Shown piece after piece: positions 21,210 through 31,061 of a stretch of 64,000 bases of DNA (position 1 is its first letter; every line of letters starts with the position of its first letter). Both the position numbers and the translations under genes were made by a program. The stretch is from Idiomarina piscisalsi (lineage in GTDB: Bacteria > Pseudomonadota > Gammaproteobacteria > Enterobacterales > Alteromonadaceae). The stretch covers positions 62,001 through 126,000 of the forward strand of contig NZ_PIQA01000001.1 of NCBI RefSeq assembly GCF_003987095.1. The letters are read 5' to 3'. Under the pieces are notes generated by a model. That model was given only the letters and a program-made list of their open reading frames with translations. It was not told the DNA's origin and made no database searches.

Positions 21210-22592
21210 TTATTGGCTGACGCCACCTTCTGTTAGCTTTTTAGGGTCTAATAATTGTTCCAGGCGCTCACGACCTAAATCGGTCATTTCGTCTGCAACA
21301 TCGATAATGGGACGCCCGTTTTGGTAAGCCTTCTTCGCTATCTCAGCCGCTTTACTATAACCAATAACAGGGTTTAGCGCGGTCACTAAAATAGGGTTCT
21401 TAGCCAAGGCTTCATTAAGGCGCTCTTCGTTGACTTCAAAGTCTTTAATGGCTTTATCAGCTAAGGCATGACAGCTGTTTGTCAGAAGCTCTATCGACTG
21501 CAGTAAATTATACGCCACAACGGGCAGCATAACGTTTAGCTGAAAATTCCCTTGCTGAGCAGCAGTTGTAATAGTGGTGTGGTTGCCGTTAACTTGTGCA
21601 GCCACCATGGCCACGGCTTCCGGTATTACCGGGTTCACTTTACCAGGCATTATGCTGCTGCCGGGTTGAAGTGCCGTTAACTGAATTTCACCCAGGCCGG
21701 CTAAGGGGCCGCTGTTCATCCATCGTAAGTCATTGCTCATTTTTAACAGCGTCGTTGCCAGGGTGTTCAATTGGCCGTGTAACTGCAGGTTCAATTCTTG
21801 TCCCGCAATACCTGTAAATGGATTCGGGGATGCCTTAAATTCAGTACCGGTGAAGTCGCTGAGTTCTTTTGCAAAGGCTTCTGCGAACCCCTCTGGTGCG
21901 TTAATGCCAGTGCCTATTGCTGTGCCACCCTGAGGCAGAATTCGGCTGTGTTGGAGCAGCTGTGGCAGTTGTTCAGCGGTGTGGCTGAGCTGACCCGCCC
22001 ACGTTTCTAACTCCTGCGCTAGCGTCATAGGCATGGCATCCATCAAATGGGTGCGCCCGGTTTTTACGACGTCCCGAAGCTCGACAGCTTTACTCCGAAT
22101 AACCTCCATTAAATGCTTAATGGCAGGCTGTAAGCGTTTTTCAATGGCTAACACGCTGGCCACTTGAATGGATGTGGGTATGACGTCGTTACTCGACTGG
22201 CTTTGGTTGACATGGTCATTCGGATGAACATCAACGCCGTTTCTTTTACACAAATTCGCGATAACTTCATTGACGTTCATATTAGAGCTGGTGCCCGAGC
22301 CCGTTTGAAAAATGTCGATAGGGAAATGGGCTTGGTGCTCACCGTTTATAATTTGTTCGGCAGCCTGAACAATAGCGTCTCGTTGTTTTTTGTCTAAACT
22401 ACCTACCCGGGCATTTGCTTTGGCGGCGGCAGCTTTTACACGGGCAACCGCTTTAATCATATCATCAGGCATTGTCAGCCCGCTTATCGCGAAGTTGTCT
22501 ACGGCCCGCTGTGTCTGTGCCGCGTAGAGCGCGTCTTCGGGAACCTGAACTTCACCCATACTGTCGCTTTCAGTGCGATATCCTTGAGTCAT
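21210..22592 (-). CDS. fumC: Class II fumarate hydratase FumC
   Basis: Iron-independent fumarase of the TCA cycle, interconverting fumarate and malate, cytoplasmic homotetramer. The aspartase/fumarase signature GSSIMPGKVNP is present, plus SQSSNDVIPT and TGRTHLMDAMP, which form the composite active site. The ATG at 22592 gives 460 residues and has a perfect AGGAGG ribosome binding site. The longer in-frame reading to 22649 adds 19 non-conserved residues and is rejected. Confidence 0.95.
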   Translation of the reverse strand: MTQGYRTESDSMGEVQVPEDALYAAQTQRAVDNFAISGLTMPDDMIKAVARVKAAAAKANARVGSLDKKQRDAIVQAAEQIINGEHQAHFPIDIFQTGSGTSSNMNVNEVIANLCKRNGVDVHPNDHVNQSQSSNDVIPTSIQVASVLAIEKRLQPAIKHLMEVIRSKAVELRDVVKTGRTHLMDAMPMTLAQELETWAGQLSHTAEQLPQLLQHSRILPQGGTAIGTGINAPEGFAEAFAKELSDFTGTEFKASPNPFTGIAGQELNLQLHGQLNTLATTLLKMSNDLRWMNSGPLAGLGEIQLTALQPGSSIMPGKVNPVIPEAVAMVAAQVNGNHTTITTAAQQGNFQLNVMLPVVAYNLLQSIELLTNSCHALADKAIKDFEVNEERLNEALAKNPILVTALNPVIGYSKAAEIAKKAYQNGRPIIDVADEMTDLGRERLEQLLDPKKLTEGGVSQ

Positions 22593-22700
22593 AAAGTAAA
22601 CCTCCTGCGGCGAGTTTTTATAGGTAATTAACATTAATAGGTATAACACATTACGAATGGAGTGAGAGGAAGATCACGCAGTATAGAGTGCTTTCAAATA

Positions 22701-22728
22701 AAAAAGCCGCTCAAGATGAGCGGCTTTG
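22701..22728 (-). terminator. Intrinsic terminator after ychF
   Basis: A perfect AAAGCCGCTC/GAGCGGCTTT stem with loop ATCTT lies 17 bases beyond the ychF stop. On the minus strand it ends in a run of T; on the plus strand there is no T run, so it is directional. Confidence 0.88.
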
Positions 22729-22744
22729 AAGCAGTATTACATTC

Positions 22745-23836
22745 TTAGACGTTAAAGCGGAAGTGTATGACGTCACCGTCTTTAACAATGTAGTCTTTAC
22801 CTTCCAGGCGCCACTTACCGGCGTCTTTTGCACCTTGCTCGCCGTTATGTTCAATGTAGTCGTCATAGCCGACGACTTCAGCACGGATAAAGCCTTTTTC
22901 AAAATCGGTATGAATACGACCCGCGGCTTGTGGCGCTGTAGAACCGACTTTTACCGTCCATGCGCGAACTTCTTTAGGACCGGCCGTAAAGTATGTTTGC
23001 AGGTTCAGAAGCTCGTAACCAGAACGAATAACACGGTTAAGTCCAGGCTCTTCCTGACCAATCTCCGACAGAAACTCTTCTTTGTCGGCGTCGTCCAGCT
23101 CAGCAATTTCTGATTCAATGGCCGCACAAACCGGCACAACAACGGCATTCTCGGTTGCCGCTATTTTGCGAACTGTGTCCAGGTGGGGGTTATTTTCAAA
23201 GCCATCTTCATTGACGTTGGCAATGTACATAGTTGGCTTCAATGTCAGTAAGTTGTATGAGCGAATGGTTGCCCGGTCTTCTTTCGTCAACTCTACTGAG
23301 CGAGCCATATGGCCTTCATCCAGTGCAGGCTTCAGTTTTTCCAGAACGGCAATTTCAGCCTTAGCCTGAGCGTCGCCACCTTTGGCTTTCTTGCCTAAAC
23401 GGTGCAAAGCTTTTTCGACGGAGTCTAAATCGGCTAATGCCAATTCGGTGTTAATTGTGTCAATGTCATCAGCAGGGTTAATTCCGCCGCTAACGTGGAC
23501 AATGTTGTCATCTTCGAAACAACGGACGACATGTCCAATAGCGTCAGTTTCACGAATATTAGCCAGGAACTGGTTACCTAAGCCTTCACCTTTGGAGGCA
23601 CCTTTTACCAGGCCTGCAATGTCAACGAACTCCATGGTCGTTGGTAGTACTTTCTCTGGGTTAACAATTGAAGCTAGTTTGTCCAGACGAGTATCCGGAA
23701 CCGGAACTACACCGGTATTAGGTTCAATTGTACAAAAAGGAAAGTTTGCTGCTTCAATGCCTGCTTTAGTCAGTGCATTGAACAAAGTGGATTTACCGAC
23801 GTTGGGTAAACCAACAATACCACACCGAAATCCCAT
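22745..23836 (-). CDS. ychF: Ribosome-binding ATPase YchF
   Basis: Obg-family P-loop protein that prefers ATP over GTP and associates with ribosomes; linked to oxidative-stress responses. The G1 motif GLPNVGKST is at 8-16. The usual NKxD motif is altered to NVNED (in [13 protein letters not shown]), which explains the nucleotide preference in the family. A TGS-like C-terminal domain ends in [18 protein letters not shown]. Length 363 is exact for the family. It lies 6 bases after pth, as in most gammaproteobacteria. Confidence 0.96.
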   Translation of the reverse strand: MGFRCGIVGLPNVGKSTLFNALTKAGIEAANFPFCTIEPNTGVVPVPDTRLDKLASIVNPEKVLPTTMEFVDIAGLVKGASKGEGLGNQFLANIRETDAIGHVVRCFEDDNIVHVSGGINPADDIDTINTELALADLDSVEKALHRLGKKAKGGDAQAKAEIAVLEKLKPALDEGHMARSVELTKEDRATIRSYNLLTLKPTMYIANVNEDGFENNPHLDTVRKIAATENAVVVPVCAAIESEIAELDDADKEEFLSEIGQEEPGLNRVIRSGYELLNLQTYFTAGPKEVRAWTVKVGSTAPQAAGRIHTDFEKGFIRAEVVGYDDYIEHNGEQGAKDAGKWRLEGKDYIVKDGDVIHFRFNV

Positions 23837-23842
23837 GATGAG

Positions 23843-24439
23843 TTAACCTTTCTGTTGAGGACGGTAGCTGTGGAGGCGTTGAAGCGCATCCGTCCAGCCT
23901 TGTTCCATTAATGTGTCAATACTGCGACTGGCTTCATCGATACAGTCATCAATGAGTCGCTGTTCAGTTGCTGGCGCTTTACCCAGCACAAAACCGGTTA
24001 CTTTCGATTTGTGCCCAGGATGACCAATGCCAATTCGCAGTCGCAGGAAGTCCTGGCTGCCAATTTGCGCGATAATATCTTTAATGCCGTTATGGCCACC
24101 CGCACCGCCGCCTTTTTTAAATTTCGCTATGCCAGGAGGTAGGTCGAGTTCATCGTATGCGACGAGTATCGACTCTGGCGGAATTTTATAGAAATTGGCG
24201 ATATGTGCGACAGAGAAGCCGCTGCGGTTCATGTAATTCTGGGGTAGCACAATGCGCAGATCGTGAGCGCCTTGCTGATAACGGCCTATTAGTGCTTTTG
24301 ATTTGGTATCGGCGGATAATGTAACGCCGTGTCGTCGACAAAAGTCTTCAACTAACCAAAAACCCGCGTTATGGCGGGTTTTTTCGTATTCGGGGCCTGG
24401 ATTCCCCAGGCCCACTAACAGCTTAATGCTTGTTCCCAT
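23843..24439 (-). CDS. pth: Peptidyl-tRNA hydrolase Pth
   Basis: Releases tRNA from drop-off peptidyl-tRNAs by hydrolysing the ester bond. The family start KLLVGLGNPGPEYEKTRHNAGFW is present with catalytic His23, and later NYMNRSG, VAYDELDLPPG and GGAGGHNGIKDI. 198 residues, usual length. The gene lies between rplY (15 bases upstream) and ychF. The codons for KTRHNAGF form a terminator-like hairpin (listed separately). Confidence 0.96.
   Translation of the reverse strand: MGTSIKLLVGLGNPGPEYEKTRHNAGFWLVEDFCRRHGVTLSADTKSKALIGRYQQGAHDLRIVLPQNYMNRSGFSVAHIANFYKIPPESILVAYDELDLPPGIAKFKKGGGAGGHNGIKDIIAQIGSQDFLRLRIGIGHPGHKSKVTGFVLGKAPATEQRLIDDCIDEASRSIDTLMEQGWTDALQRLHSYRPQQKG
24358..24383. other. Terminator-like hairpin inside pth
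   Basis: A 10-bp perfect stem (AAAAACCCGC pairing with GCGGGTTTTT) with a 6-base loop lies across codons 20-27 of pth. Both strands read as GC-rich stem plus a T run, so it resembles a bidirectional intrinsic terminator. Whether it terminates in vivo is unknown: ribosomes translating pth would disrupt it on the sense strand. Confidence 0.55.
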
Positions 24440-24454
24440 AGCTAGGACTAGTGC

Positions 24455-25126
24455 TTACTCTTCGTCAGCAGCGTCGTCTTTGCTCTTCTCTGCAGGAACT
24501 TCATCCGGTACTACTGTTTCTTCTTCGTCTTCTTCTTTCTCTACGCGAGGAGCTGAAACAGAAACAACCGCCTGGTCGTGGTCTTCACCTTTAGTCAACT
24601 CAACCAGCTCAACACCTTTAGGAAGGTTCAAGTCAGTTAGGTGAATAGTGTCACCAACGCTCAGTTCTGCGATGTCAACTTCCAGGTACTCTGGTAAGTC
24701 TTTCGGAAGAACCAGGATTTCAACGTCATTGACGTGGTGAACAACAACGCCACCTTCTTCTTTAACGCCTTTCGCCGTTGTTTCATTCAAGAAGTGAAGT
24801 GGTACGTGAGTGTGCAGCTTCTGGCCTTTCTCAACACGTTGGAAGTCTAAGTGAGTCAACTTAGGCTTGAAAGGGTGACGTTGCATATCTTTTAAGATGC
24901 ACTGTTCTTTTTTGCCGTCGATGTCTAACGTCAGAATGTGTGAATAGAAGGCTTCGTAGTCAGCCATGTTGTTCACTTTGTTGTGATCCATTTCTAACGC
25001 TACTGGCTCACCTTTACCACCATATAGGATGGCAGGTACTTTATCCGCATGACGCAGGCGGCGGCTCGCACCTTTCCCCTTGTCCCCACGGACACTTGCT
25101 TTAATTGTGAAATCTAATTCAGCCAT
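24455..25126 (-). CDS. rplY: 50S ribosomal protein L25/general stress protein Ctc
   Basis: Binds 5S rRNA in the large subunit. At 223 residues this is the long, two-domain Ctc form: an N-terminal L25 domain (about 1-95, with [21 protein letters not shown]) and a TL5-type C-terminal beta domain (about 100-190). An acidic tail (EEDEEE and others) ends the protein. The E. coli protein has only the first domain. It is located between prs and pth with a 142-base leader from the prs stop. Confidence 0.95.
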   Translation of the reverse strand: MAELDFTIKASVRGDKGKGASRRLRHADKVPAILYGGKGEPVALEMDHNKVNNMADYEAFYSHILTLDIDGKKEQCILKDMQRHPFKPKLTHLDFQRVEKGQKLHTHVPLHFLNETTAKGVKEEGGVVVHHVNDVEILVLPKDLPEYLEVDIAELSVGDTIHLTDLNLPKGVELVELTKGEDHDQAVVSVSAPRVEKEEDEEETVVPDEVPAEKSKDDAADEE

Positions 25127-25198
25127 GATATTGGGCTCTCATTGTTAAATGTTTTAATTTGTCAGCACTCGCGACCAAGCTGCTGACCCAGATACTCA

Positions 25199-25222
25199 GA
25201 AACCGACGACGAGGCCGGTTTC
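25199..25222 (-). promoter_or_regulatory. Inverted repeat in the rplY leader
   Basis: A perfect 7-bp inverted repeat, GAAACCG ... CGGTTTC with a 10-base loop, lies 73 bases upstream of the rplY start. No T run follows, so it is not a standard terminator. It could be an RNA structure for autoregulation or 5' end stability; this is inference. Confidence 0.35.
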
Positions 25223-25268
25223 CAAGGGCGCGCAATACTAGCACTGAAGTCTCAAAAAAACAACTTTA

Positions 25269-26216
25269 TCAGTACTCAAACATTGCAGAGATAGACTCTT
25301 CATTACTGACGCGACGAAGTGCTTCAGACAACATGCCGGAAAGTGTCAGTTGGCTCACTTTTCCTGTCGCCTTCATTTCTTCGCTAAGTGGAATACTGTC
25401 AGTAACTACCAGTTCGTCAATCGCCGACTCTTCTATATTCTTAACAGCGTTACCGGAAAATACCGGGTGTGTTGCATAAGCAAAAACGCGTTTAGCACCA
25501 TGGCTTTTAAGCGCTTCCGCTGCTTTACAAAGTGTGCCGCCAGTATCAATCATGTCATCGACAATAATGCAGTCGCGTCCTTTAACATCCCCAATAATGT
25601 GCATGACCTGAGAAACATTAGCAGAAGGGCGGCGCTTATCGATAATTGCTAAGTCGGTGTCGTCCATTAACTTGGCAAACGCGCGGGCACGAACAACGCC
25701 ACCGATATCCGGAGAAACAACCACTGGGTTGTCGAATTGCTGTTGGCGCATGTGCTCAAGTAATACTGGTGTGCCAAATACGTTATCGACCGGCACATCG
25801 AAGAACCCTTGAATTTGTTCAGCATGCAAGTCAACGGTCAGAACGCGGTCAACACCAACGCTTGATAAAAAGTCAGCAACGACTTTCGCGGTAATAGGAA
25901 CACGAGCAGAACGAACGCGGCGATCCTGGCGAGCGTAGCCAAAATAAGGCATTACAGCGGTAATACGGCCTGCAGACGCGCGGCGTAGTGCATCAACCAT
26001 GACGATAAGCTCCATGAGGTTATCGTTGGTAGGTGCGCAGGTGGATTGCAAAATAAAGACATCGGAACCGCGGACATTTTCATTAATAGCGACACTGATT
26101 TCGCCATCACTGAAACGTCCAACAGACGCTTCACCCAGTTTAATGTATAAACGATCGGCGATTTTCTGCGCTAGCTCGGGGGTAGCGTTGCCAGCGAAAA
26201 GTTTCATGTCAGGCAC
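25269..26216 (-). CDS. prs: Ribose-phosphate pyrophosphokinase Prs
   Basis: Makes PRPP from ribose 5-phosphate and ATP, feeding purine, pyrimidine, NAD, His and Trp synthesis. 315 residues, the exact family size. Visible are the ATP-loop region [10 protein letters not shown], the catalytic KVVADFL region after [18 protein letters not shown], and the PRPP-binding motif [14 protein letters not shown]. It lies after ispE (15-base gap), as in the lolB-ispE-prs order of E. coli. Its product is used by Gpt, encoded at the window's right end. Confidence 0.97.
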   Translation of the reverse strand: MPDMKLFAGNATPELAQKIADRLYIKLGEASVGRFSDGEISVAINENVRGSDVFILQSTCAPTNDNLMELIVMVDALRRASAGRITAVMPYFGYARQDRRVRSARVPITAKVVADFLSSVGVDRVLTVDLHAEQIQGFFDVPVDNVFGTPVLLEHMRQQQFDNPVVVSPDIGGVVRARAFAKLMDDTDLAIIDKRRPSANVSQVMHIIGDVKGRDCIIVDDMIDTGGTLCKAAEALKSHGAKRVFAYATHPVFSGNAVKNIEESAIDELVVTDSIPLSEEMKATGKVSQLTLSGMLSEALRRVSNEESISAMFEY

Positions 26217-26231
26217 AACATACCTCGACTT

Positions 26232-27092
26232 TTATTGGGTTAATGTTTGGAATAGTGGTGAACGGTTCTGGCCTTGAGCAATAAATGAACACAGTTCCTG
26301 AGGAATGTGCTTTTGAGCTTCCTCTGCCGCTTGTCTGCTCTCGAACGTCGAAAATAGACATGCTCCACTGCCAGTAAGCCGAGTCGGTGCGTATTCTAGC
26401 AAGGCATCGCGTAATTTAGCAACTTCAGGATGCAGAGCACAGACCACTGGCTCGAACACATTTTCATGATGACCTTGTTCCCAGGCAGCGGCTTCAATCG
26501 GTTTGCAGTCTCGCCTTAGGTCCGGGTGATTAAAAAGTTTGGCGGTGGAAATATGGACGTTGGGTTTAACAACCAAGTACCAGGGAGTAGGCGGCTCAAC
26601 ATCCGTGAACCGCTCACCAATGCCTTCTGCGAAACATGACTTTCCATGGATAAATACGGGAACGTCGGCGCCTAACTCGAGGCCTATTTTTTGAAGCTGC
26701 TTGTTCGACAAGCGTTCTCCCCATAGGTAATTAAGACCAACGAGCGTTGTGGCAGCATCCGATGAGCCGCCGCCCAAGCCAGCGCCTTGAGGTAAACGTT
26801 TCGTAACTTCAATGGTAACGCCTGGCAACTGACTAATGCCTTTACTTGAATACTCCTGGCGAAGCCGCACTAAGGATTTCCAAATTAAATTGTCTTCTTT
26901 GGCAATTTGAGACTTGCTACCTATGAAATCGAACTGGTCATCCGGCGCTGGTTGAAAACTTATGGTGTCGCCGTAGTCCAAAAATTGAAAAACAGTTTGC
27001 AGTTCGTGATAGCCGTCATTCCTGCGTCCCGTTATGTGTAAAAACAGGTTCAGTTTTGCCGGCGCTGGTAGCGTTAGTTGCTGGTCTGCCAT
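26232..27092 (-). CDS. ispE: 4-diphosphocytidyl-2-C-methyl-D-erythritol kinase IspE
   Basis: GHMP kinase of the non-mevalonate (MEP) isoprenoid pathway, phosphorylating CDP-methylerythritol. The start PAPAKLNLFLHITGRRNDGYHELQT is diagnostic. The ATP loop LPQGAGLGGGSSDAAT and the third motif LTGSGACLFSTF are present. Length 286 is normal. The start overlaps the end of lolB by 19 bases. Confidence 0.96.
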   Translation of the reverse strand: MADQQLTLPAPAKLNLFLHITGRRNDGYHELQTVFQFLDYGDTISFQPAPDDQFDFIGSKSQIAKEDNLIWKSLVRLRQEYSSKGISQLPGVTIEVTKRLPQGAGLGGGSSDAATTLVGLNYLWGERLSNKQLQKIGLELGADVPVFIHGKSCFAEGIGERFTDVEPPTPWYLVVKPNVHISTAKLFNHPDLRRDCKPIEAAAWEQGHHENVFEPVVCALHPEVAKLRDALLEYAPTRLTGSGACLFSTFESRQAAEEAQKHIPQELCSFIAQGQNRSPLFQTLTQ

Positions 27093-27709
27093 TCGTTCAT
27101 TTGTACCTTTATTTTTAATGTCGGGCTTTCAATGTGCACCTGCTCGGGGAGAGGGAGCTTTGTTTCTGCTTCTAACTTATAGAACCATCGAATACGCCAC
27201 TGTTCATCATTTTGAATAACTGAAGCACTGGCTAGCGTACCGTCGTTGTAATACGTGAGTTTTTTCAGTTGTGACGTTTTTTGACCGACAATCCATTGAT
27301 GCAGATGTTCAAAAGGAATATAAACCGGCAATACATCCGCGAGAAGAGCAGGGGCGCTTAACGCCGAGCGCATGGCTCCGTTAGAGTCTACTAACGTTGC
27401 CTGTTGGTTGCTAACGGTCAGCTTCGCCAGCTGACCTTTTAACGGATGTGAAAAGCGAAGTTCCTGATAAGTCGGTTGATATTGCCAATTAACATAAAAT
27501 GAGTCGCGCTCGTCGAGCTCTTTCTGAATAAGCGCCATGCGACCTGACATCGACCAGCTATTTAACGTGTTCAGCTTATTTTGGTGTGCTTTGACAAGCT
27601 CAACATTGACTTGTCGGCTACTGTCCTGGTGTGACGGTGTTGGTATTGAGCAGCCTGCGGCAAGCAACACAGCCAGCAAAACCGCAAATCGAGTTAGGTA
27701 TTGAATCAT
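27074..27709 (-). CDS. lolB: Outer-membrane lipoprotein receptor LolB
   Basis: Receives lipoproteins from LolA and inserts them in the outer membrane; itself a lipoprotein. Lipobox LAAGC (Cys20) follows a hydrophobic signal. The mature part has SWSMSGRMALIQKELDERDSFYVNWQY, the family beta-sheet start, and ends with VQMNEW. 211 residues. It is divergent from hemA (134 bases between the starts), exactly as in E. coli, and works downstream of Lnt, encoded at 12297-13808. Confidence 0.94.
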   Translation of the reverse strand: MIQYLTRFAVLLAVLLAAGCSIPTPSHQDSSRQVNVELVKAHQNKLNTLNSWSMSGRMALIQKELDERDSFYVNWQYQPTYQELRFSHPLKGQLAKLTVSNQQATLVDSNGAMRSALSAPALLADVLPVYIPFEHLHQWIVGQKTSQLKKLTYYNDGTLASASVIQNDEQWRIRWFYKLEAETKLPLPEQVHIESPTLKIKVQMNEWQTSN

Positions 27710-27843
27710 ATTTTTCTATTGGCGTAATCGATGGACCGTTAGTTGACCAGAAAGCGCTGTGACTTTCAATGATTAGGGCTTTCACGTACAATCACTGCCA
27801 CTTAATATCATGACCGCGTTGAGATAACGAGTTACACAATCCG

Positions 27844-29115
27844 ATGACCATTTCAGCTCTGGGAATAAACCACAAAACAGCCCCCGTTGATTTGCGTGAG
27901 CAAGTTGCTTTCAATGCCGAGCAGCTCGACGCCGCATTGCAAGCTGTGCGTGGTTTACAAGGCGTGCAGGAAGCGGTCATTGTCTCGACGTGTAACCGTA
28001 CCGAACTTTATTGCCGTGGTGATGTATCAGACGATTTATTACTCGGTTGGTTCACGGGTTTTCACAGCTTACCTCCCGACGCTTTGCAAAATCATCATTA
28101 TCTGTTTAAAAATGATCAGGCTATCAGTCATTTAATGTCCGTTGCCAGTGGCTTAGACTCGCTAGTGCTTGGGGAGCCGCAAATACTCGGGCAAGTAAAA
28201 CAGGCGTATCAAATAGCGAAACGGCAGGCGGCTGTCGGCGGTATTTTAGAGCGTTTGTTTCAGCAAACATTCCGTGTCGCAAAAACTGTCCGTAATGAAA
28301 CCGCCGTTGGGCAAAATGCTGTGTCAGTGGCTTACGCCGCAGTGTCTATGGCGCGACATATCTTTTCGAACTTAGCCAAGTCTAAAGTGTTATTAATTGG
28401 GGCTGGAGATACTTCTGAACTTGTCGCCCAACACTTAAAGCAGCAAGGGGTGACGGAAATAACAGTCGCTAACAGAACCTTGCAACGCGCACGAGAGCTG
28501 GCTGAGAAAGTGGATGGTGCCGCACACAGTTTGTCAGAACTGTCTGAACTTCTCCCTGACGCTGATATTGTGGTGAGCTCAACTGCCAGTACCTTACCAA
28601 TAGTGGGTAAAGGCACGGTTGAAAAGGCATTGAAGAAACGTCGCCATAAGCCGATGCTACTGATTGATTTAGCCGTGCCCAGGGATATAGAAGAGCAAGT
28701 GAATGAGCTTGATGATGCCTATTTGTATACGGTTGACGACTTACAAAGCATTATTAGTGAAAACATAAGAAACAGAGAGCAGGCAGCAAAGGAAGCGCAG
28801 GTAATTATCCGCCAGCAGGCGCAGGAATTTACTGACTGGTTGCAGTCGCTCAACAGTGTGGAGTTGGTTCGGTCATACAGACAACACACGAAAGCTGTCG
28901 CCGATACTCATTTAGAGCGAGCCTTGGCTCAACTGCAGCAAGGTAAAGCACCGGAAGAGGTGCTGAAGCAATTTAGTCATAAACTGGTGCAGCAACTGAC
29001 GCACCAACCCACCAATTTGTTAAAATCTGCCGGTGAAAATAACGATCAGTATACGTTGGCAGTGTTACAGCAATTGTGGTCAGGCGACGATTCTGACCCT
29101 TTAGAAGGCAAATAA
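27844..29115 (+). CDS. hemA: Glutamyl-tRNA reductase HemA
   Basis: First committed step of tetrapyrrole synthesis by the C5 route: reduces glutamyl-tRNA to glutamate-1-semialdehyde with NADPH. The active-site cysteine is Cys50 in STCNRTELYC. The Rossmann motif VLLIGAGDTSELVAQHL and a C-terminal dimerisation helix region follow. Length 423. It heads the hemA-prfA-prmC operon with 6 bases before prfA. A TACAAT sequence about 40 bases upstream could be a -10 element, but no convincing -35 is seen. Confidence 0.96.
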   Translation: MTISALGINHKTAPVDLREQVAFNAEQLDAALQAVRGLQGVQEAVIVSTCNRTELYCRGDVSDDLLLGWFTGFHSLPPDALQNHHYLFKNDQAISHLMSVASGLDSLVLGEPQILGQVKQAYQIAKRQAAVGGILERLFQQTFRVAKTVRNETAVGQNAVSVAYAAVSMARHIFSNLAKSKVLLIGAGDTSELVAQHLKQQGVTEITVANRTLQRARELAEKVDGAAHSLSELSELLPDADIVVSSTASTLPIVGKGTVEKALKKRRHKPMLLIDLAVPRDIEEQVNELDDAYLYTVDDLQSIISENIRNREQAAKEAQVIIRQQAQEFTDWLQSLNSVELVRSYRQHTKAVADTHLERALAQLQQGKAPEEVLKQFSHKLVQQLTHQPTNLLKSAGENNDQYTLAVLQQLWSGDDSDPLEGK

Positions 29116-29121
29116 AAGAAT

Positions 29122-30216
29122 ATGTTGAATCCATCCATTGAACGAAAACTTGAAGGTTTGCTTGAGCGTTACCAGGAAGTTCAGGCGCTGCTGGGTGAAC
29201 CGGACGTTATTTCCGATCAGAACCGTTTTCGCGCGCTATCGAAAGAGTATTCACAACTTGAAGAAGTCGTTGACTGCTTCGAGAAATACAAGCAAAACCA
29301 GGAAGATCAGGTCGCTGCTAGAGACATGGCCGAAGAAGACGACCCGGAAATGCGGGAAATGGCCCAGGAAGAGCTAAAGCAGGCGAAAGAAAACGAAACT
29401 AAGCTGGAGCAGCAACTGCAAATTTTGTTGTTGCCTAAAGATCCCAACGATGATCGCAATTGCTACCTGGAAATACGAGCGGGCGCTGGTGGTGATGAAG
29501 CTTCAATTTTTGCCGGCGACCTGTTTCGTATGTATAGCCGCTACGCAGAAAAACATGGCTGGAATATCTCTGTCGTAAGTGCCAGCGAAGGTGATCACGG
29601 TGGCTATAAAGAAGTGATTGCACAAATCAATGGCGATGGCGCTTATGGCCGTATGAAATTTGAGTCCGGTGGTCATCGTGTGCAGCGAGTACCAGAAACT
29701 GAGTCACAAGGCCGTATCCATACATCGGCCTGTACGGTGGCTATTCTGCCAGAAATTCCGGAAGCCGAAGCCATAGAAATTAATCCGGCGGACTTACGTG
29801 TCGATACTTTCCGTGCATCGGGCGCCGGTGGTCAGCACGTTAACCGAACTGACTCGGCCATTCGTATTACGCACTTGCCGTCAGGCGTTGTTGTTGAATG
29901 TCAGGAAGAGCGTTCACAACATAAAAACCGCGCCAAAGCGATGTCAGTTCTGCAAGCTCGATTACAGAAAATCGAGGACGAAAAACGTCAGCAGGAAGAA
30001 GCAAGCACACGCCGTAACTTAGTGGGTAGTGGTGACCGCTCAGAGCGTATTCGAACTTATAACTATCCGCAAAGTCGTGTGACTGACCACCGCATTAACT
30101 TAACCTTATATCGGCTGGACGAAGTTTTGCAGGGCGACTTGGATTTGATTATGGATCCGATTATTACTGAACATCAGGCCGATCAGCTGGCGGCATTGTC
30201 TGAAGGACAAGAATGA
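29122..30216 (+). CDS. prfA: Peptide chain release factor 1
   Basis: Reads UAG and UAA stop codons and triggers peptide release. The GGQ motif is at 236-238 in [13 protein letters not shown]. The codon-recognition tripeptide lies in the region [19 protein letters not shown] (PET, the RF1 form of the PxT motif). Length 364. Gln238 is the expected substrate of PrmC, whose gene overlaps by four bases (ATGA). Confidence 0.97.
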   Translation: MLNPSIERKLEGLLERYQEVQALLGEPDVISDQNRFRALSKEYSQLEEVVDCFEKYKQNQEDQVAARDMAEEDDPEMREMAQEELKQAKENETKLEQQLQILLLPKDPNDDRNCYLEIRAGAGGDEASIFAGDLFRMYSRYAEKHGWNISVVSASEGDHGGYKEVIAQINGDGAYGRMKFESGGHRVQRVPETESQGRIHTSACTVAILPEIPEAEAIEINPADLRVDTFRASGAGGQHVNRTDSAIRITHLPSGVVVECQEERSQHKNRAKAMSVLQARLQKIEDEKRQQEEASTRRNLVGSGDRSERIRTYNYPQSRVTDHRINLTLYRLDEVLQGDLDLIMDPIITEHQADQLAALSEGQE

Positions 30217-31061
30217 CCATAGAAGAAGCTCAACAGTGGGCACGTCGGCAGCTAGCGCACAGAGATGATGTAAATGCTGACGTCTATGCGTTATTGAGCT
30301 TTGTGCTTAACAAAAATAAAACCTACATAATGACTTGGCCGGAAAAAGCTTTAACCGCTGCGCAGTGGGAACGTTTCCAAGCTTTGGTTAATGAAAGGAT
30401 TAGCGGTAAGCCAATAGCTTATATTACTGGGCGTAAAGAGTTCTGGTCGTTAGAGCTGGAAACCAATGAAAGTACATTAATACCAAGAGGGGACACAGAA
30501 ACCCTGGTAGAGGCAGTTTTGGGTCTGGATCTTCCCGAAAATGCGCAAGTACTGGATTTAGGTACAGGGACTGGTGCTATTGCTTTGGCGTTAAAGTCAG
30601 AGAAGCCTAATTGGCAAGTGTTTGGCTGTGATAAGAACGGCGAGGCTGTTGCTTTAGCCACCCGCAATGCGGTACGTAATGACCTGGACGTTGAGTTTTT
30701 TCAAAGCGACTGGTTTTCTAATGTACCAACGGACAAGACGTTCGATGTGATTGTCTCTAATCCACCCTATATTGAAGAAGCTGACCCACACCTTAAGCAG
30801 GGTGACGTGCGGTTTGAACCGTTAAGCGCCTTGGTGGCCAAAGGTGATGGTTTAGACGATATTAAGAACATCGTTGTTAGTGCAAGATCATACCTTGTTA
30901 ATGGTGGTTGGTTACTACTTGAACAAGGGTGGCAGCAGGCCGATAGTGTCATTGAGCTACTCGCAAAAAATGGTTATAAAAAGGTTAACCGTTGGCAGGA
31001 TTATGCTAGTGTAGAGCGAGTATCAGGTGGACAATACGTCACGGCGGAGAGAGACAAGTAA
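30213..31061 (+). CDS. prmC: Release factor glutamine methyltransferase PrmC
   Basis: N5-glutamine methyltransferase (HemK) that modifies the GGQ glutamine of release factors with SAM. The SAM motif [15 protein letters not shown] is at about 113-127, and the catalytic NPPY is at 183-186. The N-terminal helical domain recognises the release factor. 282 residues. It overlaps prfA at its start and the next gene by one base (TAATG). A paralogue for ribosomal protein L3, prmB, is at 57754-58686. Confidence 0.96.
   Translation: MTIEEAQQWARRQLAHRDDVNADVYALLSFVLNKNKTYIMTWPEKALTAAQWERFQALVNERISGKPIAYITGRKEFWSLELETNESTLIPRGDTETLVEAVLGLDLPENAQVLDLGTGTGAIALALKSEKPNWQVFGCDKNGEAVALATRNAVRNDLDVEFFQSDWFSNVPTDKTFDVIVSNPPYIEEADPHLKQGDVRFEPLSALVAKGDGLDDIKNIVVSARSYLVNGGWLLLEQGWQQADSVIELLAKNGYKKVNRWQDYASVERVSGGQYVTAERDK

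Noticed and set aside
23382-23846. A 154-codon open frame opposite ychF
   Set aside because: Antisense to the conserved GTPase domain; no family features.
27710-27843. A defined promoter for hemA or lolB
   Set aside because: A TACAAT is present, but no -35 at proper spacing is convincing on either strand.
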